From: Acanthaster planci
Lineage: Eukaryota > Echinodermata > Asteroidea > Valvatida > Acanthasteridae
Direction of reading: 5' to 3'
DNA length: 64,000 bases
Assembly (NCBI RefSeq): GCF_001949145.1
Contig: NW_019091410.1
Span: 136,089 to 200,088, forward strand
The notes beneath the pieces were generated by a model. The model ran no database searches. It was not told the origin of the DNA and was given only the letters and a program-made list of their open reading frames with translations. This document shows, one piece after another, positions 53,801-64,000 of this stretch (position 1 is the first letter of the stretch; each line of letters opens with the position of its first letter). Made by a program: the position numbers and the translations under genes.

Positions 53801-56800
53801 CAATAAAATGTCCTTTATGACCTTATGGGGGGTTCAAAACCTTTATTGTCATGGGAGACTCATATTTTTATTCAAGAACCAGCGGTAATGCCAGGCCAGA
53901 TTTCCACTCAAGACTGAACGCATCTAGTATGAAAATTTCACATCAAGGGATTATTGTTGGAAACAAAATTGAAAGTCAAGTTGAAGTAAACCCAGTGTTG
54001 GTGCCCACAGTACGTGCATGTAACAGTACCGCTTATAGACAGCACCTAACACACAAACCTTATATACCTAATGCGGACCCCTGAACAAAAGAGGTCCTCA
54101 GAATCTAGGTTGTGTAAGCCTTGTGTGGACTAGGTCAGGTCCACAAAAGGTTACCCTCCCCCCTCCCTTTCTGGAAAACAGGTTGTCGCAAAGTGAAGAG
54201 GAATGGTCAAGGAACATTTCATTTGAAAAATCAAGCTTAAAAAATAATGTTCGCAGTTCAGGCAAACTTTGTCTTTCACCTCAACCTTTTGAGAGAATTC
54301 CCTGTCAGGAAACACAGAGCCCTTCACTTTGTGCACAAGTAGATGGAAATGCGTAGTGCTTATTTTATCTTATCTTGAGAACTTTTTGAAATTTCTATTT
54401 CAAAGGAATTTAACTTGCGTAGAAGGAAATGATAAATAGGGCGGATAAGCTTTCTCCATTTTTTTGCAACATTGGCTTTTATTGGTGTACTAGTCTGATT
54501 CCCTAACTGGACAGTAATGCCTGGGCATCTTTAATTGCACAATGTACATGTAATATAGGTCAGGGAAACCAGACTTGCAGGCTGTGATGGTTGCAGCCAA
54601 GTTTGACTTGGACATGCCTATCTTGTTCGATTTGTTTCCTGCATGACAAATCTGGGGTTCAGGAACATTTTTTCTTGCAAACCAATTACGTATAACACCC
54701 TCATTTATGCTTGGAAATTTATGGTCTTGTCAAATTAGATTTAAGATGAAAAGTGGAGGTCCATGAAGTACCGGTAACTTTAATTATGTGCAACAAATTT
54801 CTGTCTCGAACAAAGATATTGGTCTCAAACAAAGTGTTAGTGATCTTAGGCAACCAAAAGGGGTTTTGAATTCTTTCCGTTTGGTTTACACCTTACTGAA
54901 AAAAATCCATGCCCCATATGCAGGAATTTAACAAGGAAATGTATGTATACCCGAACATATTAATGTTAATTACTGGAAACTGTAGGCAGGACACGTGTGC
55001 GCACACCTGTACGTGTACATGATGGATAGTGTACTAATGATGGATAGATTTCCGACAACGACAACGTTAGTATTTTATTTAGGAAACTGTGCAGTCCTGT
55101 GCAGGATGTTCACATGTACTGTATGAATACTTCAAGCCCTACTGTGGTTAATACATTGTTCCAGAATGGATGCCTTACATGTAGCCGTGGATAACTCCCG
55201 AACAACCATCAAGTGGTACATAAGCTTGGTGCCGGTATGTACATGTATGGACAATTTATGGTCTCCGTATGTGAACAAGGCAATGAGGGTGTTTACATTA
55301 ATGTTCCAGTACATTAGTTTTAATCTCTCTTGGGAGGAGGCATTATGTGCGCATGGCACGTTAGCGTGCATCTGGTGAGGGGCACTGCATTAGCCCTAAA
55401 CCCTCCCAGATCCTTTGATATCTATCGCAGAAACAGCACCGTTGGTTTTGCCGTTCAGTAGAAGAGTTTGAAGGATTCAGGAGAAGAGGTCCTTTATAGG
55501 GGGGGTCATATTGTGATCTTTTGCTGGAGAACTGGGACGGACAACTTCAAAGAACAATTCTTTCCAACATGCGGAGTCTTATCTGCTTCGGAGTTTGGGT
55601 ACTGAGTGATTCCATTTGATTTTGGGCTTAGTGTCGCCTAAGCTTACATACATACATGTACAGTCATTTGCAAACTTCCGGACCATCCATACAATATGCA
55701 TAAATTAACCTGAAGAAAAACCAAACTTAAACCAATCAATCATGGCAGCTTATGTTTATTTTCAGTGTGTAACCTTAGTGCCTTGGCTAAACAGCTATTT
55801 GACTACATTTCCATGATTTGAAATGTTAACAGTCTAATACAATAGTGTGCCTTCCTTTATTTCTGATTACTTAGACTGCCTTGTAATGTCATACAAGATC
55901 TGCCTTAAAAAAATTTCATTCAAATGGGTATGTAGCACTACACTGATGTTGTGCGCCACTGTAAAAGCAAGTAATCATTTAAGTAATGAGACGATGTAAT
56001 GCAGGCCTGTTGACAGAAACACTAATAAAATTGCAGGTGGTCTTCAACTCTTGCAGATAACTTACCTGTGCATTTACATGTACATATGTAGGTATTATAA
56101 ATGAACAGGTCTCCAGGGTGTGCAGCAGCGTTCTTCTTTGAATCGTTAAAATCCACTCCAGAATACTAGGTGGATTCATACTCGGCATCGGTAATGCCGA
56201 GTATTCGGTACATGCGTGAAACAGTCAGCTTGGCATTCCCAAGTGGCGCTAAAAAGAGCAGCAACTTTTGGTTGCAAACGCTGACGTGTTTCTCACCATT
56301 GTTGTCTCCTTCCGTCTAAACGCAGAGGCCAAAGGTCGTGCCAAAATTTTGTCTCCTTAATTTTACACACACATGTACATGTACAACAGCGTCTGGAACC
56401 CTAATTATCCTCAACCCTCCAATTTCAATATGATTTTGAATGTACGTGCACCGTACATAGGTGTGCACCCTAGGGAGTTACGGTGAACCACCTTATCACA
56501 GTTTCTTTAAATTTATTCTTGATCACCCTGGGTTAAATCAGTTCAGCAATTGCTGTTTTCCACTGATGCCCAGCACTTTACATGGTCAAAAAGTAAAACA
56601 GCATAAAACAGTGTAATTTATAATAAAACAGAATTATAACAGTTCAAATTTCAGACTGGGTATGAAAAACACATTACCAGTTCAAATTACACTTTATAGA
56701 CAGTTGTTTGGTCGCAGCAGCATATTGGACCAACAGACAGGAGGTCACTTCATGAAATTGCTTAGAGAAAATTGCTTGACTATTTACACGTATGCTGAAG

Positions 56801-59800
56801 CAGTCAGCATACACAGTACATCAGGAGTCTGGTTAATCATTTATTTCCACACTTTCAGTTCGAGATAAAATCCTGGAAATGGAAAAAAAATGCTGAACGG
56901 TCTTACTTTCTGAAATTTTCATCTTGAAGCTGAGACAAGTTGTGTGGAATGGTTCTGATGGGTACATGTCCTCCTTAGTACATGTACATTGTACATGTGC
57001 ACATGTACAGTAAGTGCATTTTGTACATGTATGTTAGGAAAGCAGGAGTGCCTTTTTCTGCAATCAAATTATCCTGACGTTCATTTGATTCTCACCAAGC
57101 GCTGTAAAAGAAATTAAGAACTTCGGTCACAAGGCGCATGCAATGTCCTTGGTCACCGTTTATGGGCGGACTCCAAGACAGATTAAAATCAATTCCTAAT
57201 TTTGTTTGTGTAACGTCAGTTTATCTCAGAAACTGCAGCTGAAGCAGCCATATGTTAGTGCTGCTTTCTGGTTCCATCCTGTCTTGTTAATATATAGGTA
57301 GATGTTGGTATAAATAAGGAAAAATGAAATCAAATCCACGCTCGGTCTGGCTTGCTCTGCATGAGGGATCCCGTTATTAAAGGCTCCCCATCATGTATGT
57401 TAATAAGCCTTTCATTACTGGTTGATAAGAAACACAAGCCCCATGTTGAAAGTTACTTGGCATAATTGAGCGCACTGGCGTGGTGCAGGAGGATTTGATG
57501 TGGGTCTGTGGGTGTGTGGTTTTTTTTTTCTGTCCAGTTCTTGGACAGCGCTGGGGAAGCTTTGCCTCTGCCTTTCTCGGATGCACCAGTCGTGACAGAG
57601 AGATCACCTGGATGGGAAAGGGGAGGCGAAGGAGAGTTTGTCCAGTCATTAGCGAGGAAAATTGCATTATTGTGGGATGTTAGCGTGCTGCATCATTTGG
57701 AGATGAAGTGTTCTTTTTGTGATGTTTTTTGAGGCGAATAGATGGACGTATGTGGACATGGATGTTTGGAGACTCCTGTTGAGTTCATGAGGTGTAAATT
57801 GTACACTCTGTACATTGGATTTGTTCGTCAGCTGCACCATCGTATTGGATTATATGCAATCTACCGGATCTACATAAGAATGTACTTCGATGTATTTGTG
57901 CTGCCACATTTGTGTAAAATACTGGATGAATCATTCTATTATTCTGCGTAGTGAATGCTGCATGTAACTATCGGCCGGGTCAATCACTCATGACATGGAG
58001 AATGAGGTTGCTCAAAGGTGCGATTGGGTACCAGACCTTTCACAGCCAAAAAGTGAGTTCAAGATTGAGAATGAAAGTTCAGTTGTCCATGTTTTGCTCT
58101 TTTTACTTCCAAAATAAAGAAACGCTCTTCGGGTTGTGTTGCATCCAGTGAGGTTCTAACAAGTCTCTGAGAATGTTCTTCAACAGTTCTCAATTTGGTT
58201 CCCTTGCCGTCAATGTAAAAAGAAGATATTTATGATGTGCTAGATTAATCATTTGTGTTTCCATTGCAGGCAGATTGACAATGCAAAAGTTGTTTCATGC
58301 TGATGATTTGACTGCCTTATTACTTATTTGCTTGACATGTATTGAAGGAATCCTGGGAACATAGTTAGTTAGATACAAAGTATCAGGGTTGAACTTTGTG
58401 GCGGACTTTACATGTAAGCTGTTTTTTTAACAGCGTTCTTTTCTACGCTGATGTGTTTCTCTTCAGTATGTCCCTTTGCTGGAGGGACTTTTGGGATTGA
58501 CAGAGTGAGGCCACATGATGCTTTGGGGAACATGATGAGACAAGTTTTCAGGGACAGGTCTCTCCTCATCTCCTCAACTGTTCCGAGTGCCAATTCAACA
58601 CTCGGTCCTGCCCAGTCTTTCATGTTGTCCGTAGGCTGTTAGCTGGTCCTTCACTCTGTTGCACTCCCTGGTAAAAAAGGCTACCTTTCTAGGCCATGTT
58701 CACATATGTTTGCAATCTTTCAGTCCTACATGTAGGTAACCCAGCAAAGGAAGGCAGAGTACCACACCCCTAGCTTGGGAAATACTTTTAAATTTTAGCA
58801 CTAACGTGTCCAGCAAAGCAGTTTTTTTTCCTACAAACATGCATGTATATACTCAAGCAAGAAGGCAGCAGGGCCATTCTGTACAGTAATGGAAGATGAC
58901 TGTCAACAACGAATTGTTGTAACTGAAATAAAAATCCTCTTGTTTTACTATTTTGTTTCTACAGGAGCTCGAAAATGAGATCGCCAGTGTCACAGCAGAC
59001 CTAGAGAGCATGGACAATGATGAGAGGTAAGAAACAAAGCCAAACAAACAAACAAACAAACAAACAAGCAGACTTGGAACACTCAAAATCCCAATTCACA
59101 GAACATTCTTTCAGAGAACGAGGAAATGGGGACCAAATTCATCTGAATCCGTTCCTGTGCGGCTTCAGCGAATCGGACATAGACAAAAGTGCTCGTTTCA
59201 GACGCCAATTTTGTGTTTCTGGGTCATTCTATTCAAATTAGGGGTCCAATTTTTTTGTATCCCTGTCACATCTGACATTTGATTTTGTTACTCAGAACAC
59301 ATCCTGTAATTTCCGAGAGTGATGAATTGAAGCAAATTACCTGCCAAACAAATAAAACTAGTTCGAAAACAATTTCAGTGATACATGTACATCCATGTCA
59401 AATTACACAGGTCAGGTGTAACGGCGATACAGAAATGTCACACTTTTGGACTCGGAATTAATAGAATTACCCTTCTACAGAGTAAAATTATTTGGTGATG
59501 CAGACTCCACCAAGTACTTGCCTTCGCCCGAGAACTTGTAAATTTTCCAGCATTTTTATTGAAAGGTATCGATATTGAAGGTGGGGGAGTGTGACCTGAT
59601 GGTTTATTGGGTTTGTGTCTTGTGATCAGAGGGTTGGGGCTCAAATCCAGCTGCTGGCCATATGTTGTGTCCTTGAGCTGGCCACTTTACCCCATGTGGC
59701 TCTCTCTACCCAGGAATATACATGTAAATGGTACCGGGCGTTAGCCGGTGATCAGCACTGGACTTGCACTCCATCCAGAGGAATAGGAATACCGGTATTC

Positions 59801-62800
59801 TTAGTCATTACATTCGATCATGATAGACTTAACTAGCAGACATAAAATAAAGCCAGAATTAAAGGTACATGTACCCGTAAATTGCCCGTAGGTTTTGTAC
59901 GGAAGGCCTACACATCAAATTAAACGCTTATGTACACATACATGTACTTACCCCAAACAACAAACTTAGGTGTTACTCATGTAAGCTTTAAACTAATCCC
60001 ATTGCACTCTCCTGTAAATGTTTAAACCTGGCATGCGTGTGCATTTAGGTTTAAGTCAAAATACTTGGTTAAAGAGGCATTTAACTTTGCGTACATGTAC
60101 TGCCTGCCGGTGAGCAAAGTACCACTGCCCTAATGGCGCCCAATTCTGGTCATCAAAGTAGTCCGTACAGCTTTGAATATACGTGCACGCCACTTGTATC
60201 ACATCAGTTATCTAATCGGATTCACACTGACACAAACCAAAAACAAAAGTTCAAACAATGCTGCTTCTCATTTTGAAGTCCCATCGAACAAAGCCCGAGA
60301 TTGTTTTTTTCCCCTTGAAATGTTGTCTATTGATACCGGCGCTGCAATTCAGCCTGGTATCTTGTCCCATCTGAGAGAAATTCGTCACTCGCGAAGATGG
60401 GGAATACACGCATTAGTCAGCAGAGTGTCGGACTGGGAACCAGATGAACATACCAGATGTGCCGGCGCAGACAAGTTCAGGAAAAGTTGAGTCAGAATAT
60501 ATTGTCGGCCGTAGTGCTGTGTCCCTCGCCGTTCTGCTGCTCCAGGAAACTGGATTTCCAGGCTCTGTTGATGCACTTCCCTTTTTACTCCCGAGGCAGA
60601 CATTCAGGAAAGAAAGTTTGTACATGTAAGCCCATCGGTACCACACAGTGCTGCAGTTGTTCATTTACAATTAACACAACCTAGTAATGCAGTTAAGCAG
60701 AAGGTTTACAAGTAAATACAGGGAATAAAAGAGGGCAAAGGATTTATAAGCAGATGAAACCATGCATGTAAATGTGTAAACACTCCTAAAGGATTGCCAA
60801 AAAAATTCAGTGGAAGCACTAATAAAATTGATTGTTGAAGAAGAAATCAAGGCATTCTCTGTGCAAACAGCGCATCTCATTTGGAACCTCATCTCACCGT
60901 GCGTTGGCCTAGATCCGTACATGAACATTTGCTCACATTATCCGACTGCTGTGTACAATGTACATGTATGCTCTCGTACTTGTACTGGCACTTTTGTTAA
61001 CCGATCAAAGAAATTTATACACAAAGAAAGGTCGACCCTGCACCAACATTGCCAGACAAAAGTCTGTCATGTTTTATCCAGAATGTGATGGAAATCAGCA
61101 CAAGCACCTTCACATGTAAACCTTTCTGTTTTCATAAGATGTACAAAACTTTTTTCGGCTGGAATTTTTAATTAAATCTAAAGTACTGGACATCAAGACG
61201 TACATGTACGTACTTCCTTGTTCAGGCATTAAGAGCAATAGACTGCTGAGTGCATGTGTAAGATTATATTACAAACGAAAACTTGGGATGTCGCTGAAAG
61301 TGGGTATTTTGCTAACAGAATTCCTCCTTTCAGAATAAGAGTTAGCATCATTTCATGGACACACCAAGTGTCTCTTTAATTGAAGCAAATTTAATAGAGT
61401 TTGCATGGGGGGGCAGAGGACACTATATCAACAAGAGATGTATGTACCGGTACTCAGCATAATGATGTAGAAAATATTTTGTTTTATCTGAGAGGGATAA
61501 AGTGTTCTTTTATTAACAGACCTCTGTTTTCAAGAAATGCATGTATACTTATCTGTTTTGTATCCAACTCCAAAGGAGTGTTTTGTTGGGAGTGAAATAA
61601 AACTTGCATGTATATTCATTTTAGCTTTAATTTCACTGTGTATGAAATGTAAATATGTAAACCTCGATTTGGCCTTGGACCAACCAGGTTTGAAAAACTT
61701 TACGAGACAGGTACAGTTGGAAAGATGGTTTGAGAAGTTTATTCTTTGCAAATCAGAGTGTGGAAATATTGCCTCTTGAAATTCATTTCAGTCGTCCTCG
61801 GGTTGTATGATCTGTCTCTCCTTTATCGGTCAAACTTTTTGCTCGGGAAGATTTTTTTTCGGAATTAATAGCTCAGATGATGGTGCCCCCAGACACCATA
61901 TGGCCCTCCCCTGATGCTGGTTAATTGGCGACACTCCGCCAGATTGCATATCGTTTTCACGCCGTACCAGGGAGCATAGTGGGAGGGCTTTGCAAGCTGG
62001 GACTGGGCTAGTCATTGTCGGGTCAGTAGGTCAACTCCTCGTGGGGATCTTAAGGAGACAGAACTGTGAACGAAGGGTGGGCATTCGGCAAAAGGTTGAT
62101 TTAGAAACAGAAAGTCTGACCACTAAATTTAGTCAACTGTTAAGCTGTTGATAACCCAGCAGTTAATATGTGTTAATATATACCTACTTTGAACTAAATA
62201 TTGGTAGTTATATTTTGTACTTACACTTTCTTTCCCAAGGGAAACGCCGGGATTACTTTCTGGCTTTCAGGTCATCCAGTGTGCAATGCACATGTACATA
62301 TATGTGCACATGCATGGTCACAATGTTTCAATTTGAGTTACAGGTGCTTTAATTTACAGGGTACCAGGATACTTGTACATGTACATTGAAGAAAGTCGGA
62401 CCTGGACTGGCTTTCACTTTCTAATCAGATTTGCTGTTGTTCAATAAGTATGTAACTGTACATGTTACATGCAGAACTTGCCAAAGCATCTGAACACTGT
62501 CCAAAAAGAAAAAAAAGCAGCAACGGCACTGTAATTGCCAGTACCGGTTTTTAGGATACTCCAGAGCGAAACAAATTGCGCCAACTGACTTCCACTTTCT
62601 GGTCGGATTTCCCTGTAAATTTTGCCTCTCAGATGCTCAAAATCCATACATGTACACGTACAAACAGATTAAAATTTCCTTATCCCAACTTGAGGAATTC
62701 AAACGTTCTTTTGTGATTAATATAACACAGATTACACAGCTTGCATGTTTAAATGTTGGAGGCAGTGAGAATGATGGTTTGGTTCATTTACACCAGCCAT

Positions 62801-63968
62801 TTGTGTGAAATGAAATTACATGTACCGGTACTCTGTGACCGTGCACAAGTTTCTTCAATGTTTTTGTGTACGTTTCCTTTTAATTCAGTCCTTCACACTG
62901 TTCATATAATTTCGACCAGAAACAGCACCTGTCAGATGCGTTTATGTAAGTGGAAATTTGAACCAGACAGCGTTAATGTAGCCATCTTTGTTTTATGCAT
63001 AGTATCCAATTTGGAAATGATATGAAATCATGGGTACATGCATGCATGTGTGTCACAAAAATGTACATACACCATACATGTACATATATGTGTAAGCCTC
63101 CGTCAGCATACCTTCTGTTTCTGTTTTAAAGGAAGTGAAATCTATACAGTTACGAAACCTGAATATTGAGTTAAGATTAGAGTCACATTTGCTTTGGACT
63201 CATTTGCAAAATGGCAAACGAGCAGCCTTTTACATGCGTCCACACGTGTAAGTATTTAACACGGTGCTTGTGAAAATGCTCATTCTTGCAATGCTTGACG
63301 AGACATTTCCCAGGTAGGTTTGTTTCATCCTTACTCTGTTAGGTGTTTGCTACGCTCACTGGCGATGGAGTATGCCGACGTTTTCTTGCAATTAAAAAAT
63401 GCACACAGGAATAACTACCGTTGGTACAGTCAGACAGTGGATGCCTTGACACTGTAAGCGCCGAACCACGTTGTTGCGGCAGGTGGTGCCAAGCCGAGCC
63501 TGCAATTTCATGGAGACTGTGGGCAGTAAGCATGGCTAAAGGCATGCTTACCTTGGAGGAAAATTTGCTTTAAAGGTACCCTGTATTGACAAAATGCTAT
63601 GCCCGCACAACCAGGCCAAGCACCGCCACGAAATCGTGCTTAAAGGTAGCAGATTTGTCTGCTACAGTAAGCATGTCTTTTCTGGTAACTGTTAAGCAGC
63701 TCCATGCAGTTGGGCATAGGTTTTAGTTCCAACTTGGTCCACAAGAAAATCAGTTTTTATTTTCTTTATGTACATGTATGTATATGAACGGTAATGTGGA
63801 TGCAGTTAAAATTTTTAAGCCTCTTGAGTTTACTGGAGATAAGAATTTAGTAATGGTTGATTTTAATTTTTCTTTGATTGTTTTTATTCATAATTCAGCA
63901 GCAAGACGGGCTCCAAGAGTAAGCAGATGAACACAGGCCGCAAGAAGTTCAACATGGATCCCAAAAAG
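41737..63968 (+). CDS. CYTH: Cytohesin, N-terminal exons 1-4 (3' end outside window)
   Basis: Four exons (41737-41812, 51940-52013, 58965-59026, 63899-63968) join in frame. The product starts MEDEDTGSVDMTNSCMDSEQ, then QIYPSDLTQEEIKLLNDIRR, a heptad-rich AKQQLLREIK-ELENEIASVT coiled coil and GRKKFNMDPKK. The SDLT.EE and GRKKFNMDPKK signatures and order match the cytohesin (ARNO/GRP1) N terminus, where MEED...PSDLTAEE leads into a coiled coil and then Sec7. Cytohesins are membrane-recruited exchange factors that load GTP on ARF GTPases; Sec7 and PH domains should lie past base 64000. The first ATG (41722) is in frame but in weak context; 41737 has A at -3 and fits the family length. Confidence 0.93.
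42414..42504. other. 38-bp-arm near-perfect hairpin
   Basis: Arms 42414-42451 and 42467-42504 pair at 37 of 38 positions around a 15-nt loop (arm core AAATAGGGCTGTAGTGGCTC). The single mismatch is A.C if transcribed from plus but G.U if transcribed from minus. Could be a miniature foldback transposon or a hairpin RNA locus. Confidence 0.93.
43394..43433. mobile_element. Fragment of a GGGT-family MITE terminus
   Basis: GTGGACCCCTAAATTTACAA followed by ACCGAATGGCCCA resembles the right terminus of this family. No partner end was found within 300 bp, so it is a remnant. Confidence 0.5.
45447..45550 (+). repeat. 52-bp tandem duplication
   Basis: GGCGCAGACAGTGACTTTGT at 45447 recurs at 45499 with one change, and TATGTATGTAxCCATGGCTT follows in both. 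Confidence 0.88.
45921..46559 (-). pseudogene. Unidentified coding-like stretch, frame-disrupted
   Basis: After a TTTTGCAG acceptor-like site (46560) the minus strand reads VIKFPGKNPQDLDAYGTFLE and VAQEGNN. About 8-10 codons later a second frame reads YKFTKKNQVYKTIVSTIKMF, then TNFTERHLLESTLGYKYFGC and TEFHFRKFNAAKRSQV, open to 45921. Composition looks protein-like, but a stop and a frame change separate the two parts and I recognise no family. Options are an old gene fragment, an element-derived ORF or chance. The last roughly 60 codons resemble non-coding repeat sequence. Confidence 0.25.
47145..47612. repeat. AT-rich foldback repeat with ATTCG/ATATT termini, second copy
   Basis: The left end has ATTCACTATTTGAATATTTA with ATATCCGAATATTCGG. 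The right end has GGAATATTCGATAATCGATC, then ATATTCGGCACAGCCCT. The final CAGCCCT resembles hAT-type MITE termini. Located in cytohesin intron 1. Confidence 0.45.
49654..49818 (+). repeat. 33-bp tandem repeat, five copies
   Basis: Units begin at 49654, 49687, 49720, 49753 and 49786, each with ACATGCACATGTAGGCCTGT and TGTGTACATGTAC. Only one base differs in the third copy. The period is divisible by three, which creates long spurious frames on both strands. Confidence 0.97.
50015..50289. mobile_element. GGGT-family MITE, copy D (TSD ATGT)
   Basis: ATGT at 50011-50014 and 50290-50293 flanks a 275-bp element. Inverted ends run about 50 bp: GGGTGATTCGATGAATTAGG then GGTCCAACTTGGGGACATTT, mirrored by AAATGTCCCCAAGTTGGACC and ATAATCACCC. 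The interior differs from copies B and C. Lies in cytohesin intron 1. Confidence 0.86.
51940..52013 (+). CDS. CYTH: Cytohesin exon 2, coiled coil
   Basis: Acceptor TTCTCGTAG. Encodes the split Asp and then LTQEEIKLLNDIRRAKQQLL and REIK, donor GTAAGT. Corresponds to DLTAEERQELENIRRRKQEL. Confidence 0.94.
52014..58964 (+). other. Cytohesin intron 2 (7 kb)
   Basis: Contains the dispersed repeat 52712-52888 and a fragment (56398-56482) sharing CACCCTAGGGAGTTA with 25826-25887. No exon-like segment was recognised; the 57.4-57.95 kb open frames lack splice support and similarity. Confidence 0.5.
52712..52888. repeat. Dispersed repeat, copy 2 (TGGACCAAGAGAGG)
   Basis: Second copy of 32002-32177, here in cytohesin intron 2, and of similar length (177 against 176 bp). 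Confidence 0.75.
58965..59026 (+). CDS. CYTH: Cytohesin exon 3, coiled coil
   Basis: Acceptor TTTCTACAG. Encodes ELENEIASVTADLESMDNDE, with donor GTAAGA after AG. Matches KDEIAEVANEIENL...EE of vertebrates. Confidence 0.93.
59221..59472. mobile_element. GGGT-family MITE, copy C (TSD TTCT)
   Basis: TTCT at 59217-59220 and 59473-59476 flanks a 252-bp element. Ends are GGGTCATTCTATTCAAATTA and GGAATTAATAGAATTACCC. Internal sequence matches copy B (CGAGAGTGATGAATTGAAGC, AAATTACCTGCCAAACAAAT). Lies in cytohesin intron 3. Confidence 0.88.
59585..59800 (+). mobile_element. tRNA-derived SINE-like unit
   Basis: Contains GATCAGAGGGTTGGGGCTCA followed by AATCC (B-box-like), then TGTCCTTGAGCTGGCCACTT, ACCCCATGTGGCTCTCTCTA, CCCAGG and a TGGTACCGGGCGTTAGCCGG tail. 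This layout is seen in SINEs of marine deuterostomes. Degenerate; ends approximate. Confidence 0.55.
63899..63968 (+). CDS. CYTH: Cytohesin exon 4, start of Sec7 linker
   Basis: Encodes SKTGSKSKQMNTGRKKFNMD and PKK, donor GTAGAG. GRKKFNMDPKK is the invariant lead into the Sec7 domain. The acceptor is a tandem CAGCAG, so use of the second AG (start 63902) would drop one Ser. Confidence 0.93.
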
Positions 63969-64000
63969 GTAGAGTAAATTATTCCATGTTTCTCCCCAGC

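Larger units (their letters stand above)
59027..63898 (+). other. Cytohesin intron 3 (4.9 kb)
   Basis: Opens with a short CAAA run (59039-59068), then the GGGT MITE 59221-59472 and a tRNA-derived SINE-like unit (about 59585-59800). No other feature recognised. Confidence 0.5.

Noticed and set aside
57377-57732. Overlapping 67-96 aa frames on both strands in cytohesin intron 2
   Set aside because: No similarity, no exon junctions that fit cytohesin phase; chance frames.

Overview
This is a gene-sparse, intron-rich animal nuclear segment, AT-leaning and full of short transposable elements and palindromic TACATGTA / ACCGGTA words. Gene content, about one small exon per kilobase or less, and the repeat style fit an invertebrate deuterostome (amphioxus or an echinoderm such as a sea star). 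That placement is a guess from style and was not tested. Nothing suggests a bacterial operon, virus or CRISPR array.

Three protein genes are supported by exon-by-exon reading with GT/AG junctions and matching phases. (1) Positions 538-17172, plus strand: the 3' nine exons of a lemur tyrosine kinase (LMTK/AATYK) homologue. It carries the C-lobe of the kinase domain and a long disordered Ser/Thr/Pro-rich tail; the 5' exons lie before the window. (2) Positions 41249-23585, minus strand: a complete 14-exon WDR13 gene encoding about 482 residues, with one 1-bp frameshift in exon 11. (3) Positions 41737-63968, plus strand: the first four exons of a cytohesin (ARF guanine-nucleotide exchange factor). 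They encode the N-terminal coiled coil and the start of the Sec7 region; the rest lies beyond the window.

LMTK and WDR13 are convergent, separated by a 6.4-kb repeat-filled intergenic region (17173-23584). WDR13 and cytohesin are divergent, with about 490 bp between start codons, so they probably share a bidirectional TATA-less promoter. No shared pathway for the three is evident from the sequence.

The introns and intergenic DNA hold several non-autonomous element families that can be defined inside this window. They include a roughly 230-275 bp MITE with GGGT termini and 4-bp target-site duplications (four copies plus a fragment), and a 416-bp TTAA-flanked piggyBac-like MITE (two copies). 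There are also at least three further foldback or TIR families, tRNA-derived SINE-like units, a degenerate LINE reverse-transcriptase 3' end (39.76-40.5 kb) and several tandem arrays. One assembly gap of Ns (13576-14015) interrupts an LMTK intron.

The most unusual observations are the MITE families with visible target-site duplications, a long near-perfect 38-bp-arm hairpin in cytohesin intron 1, a large nested palindrome at 19.33-19.62 kb, a relic duplicate of a WDR13 exon, a His-to-Tyr change in the kinase HRD motif, and a tandem duplication across the LMTK stop codon.
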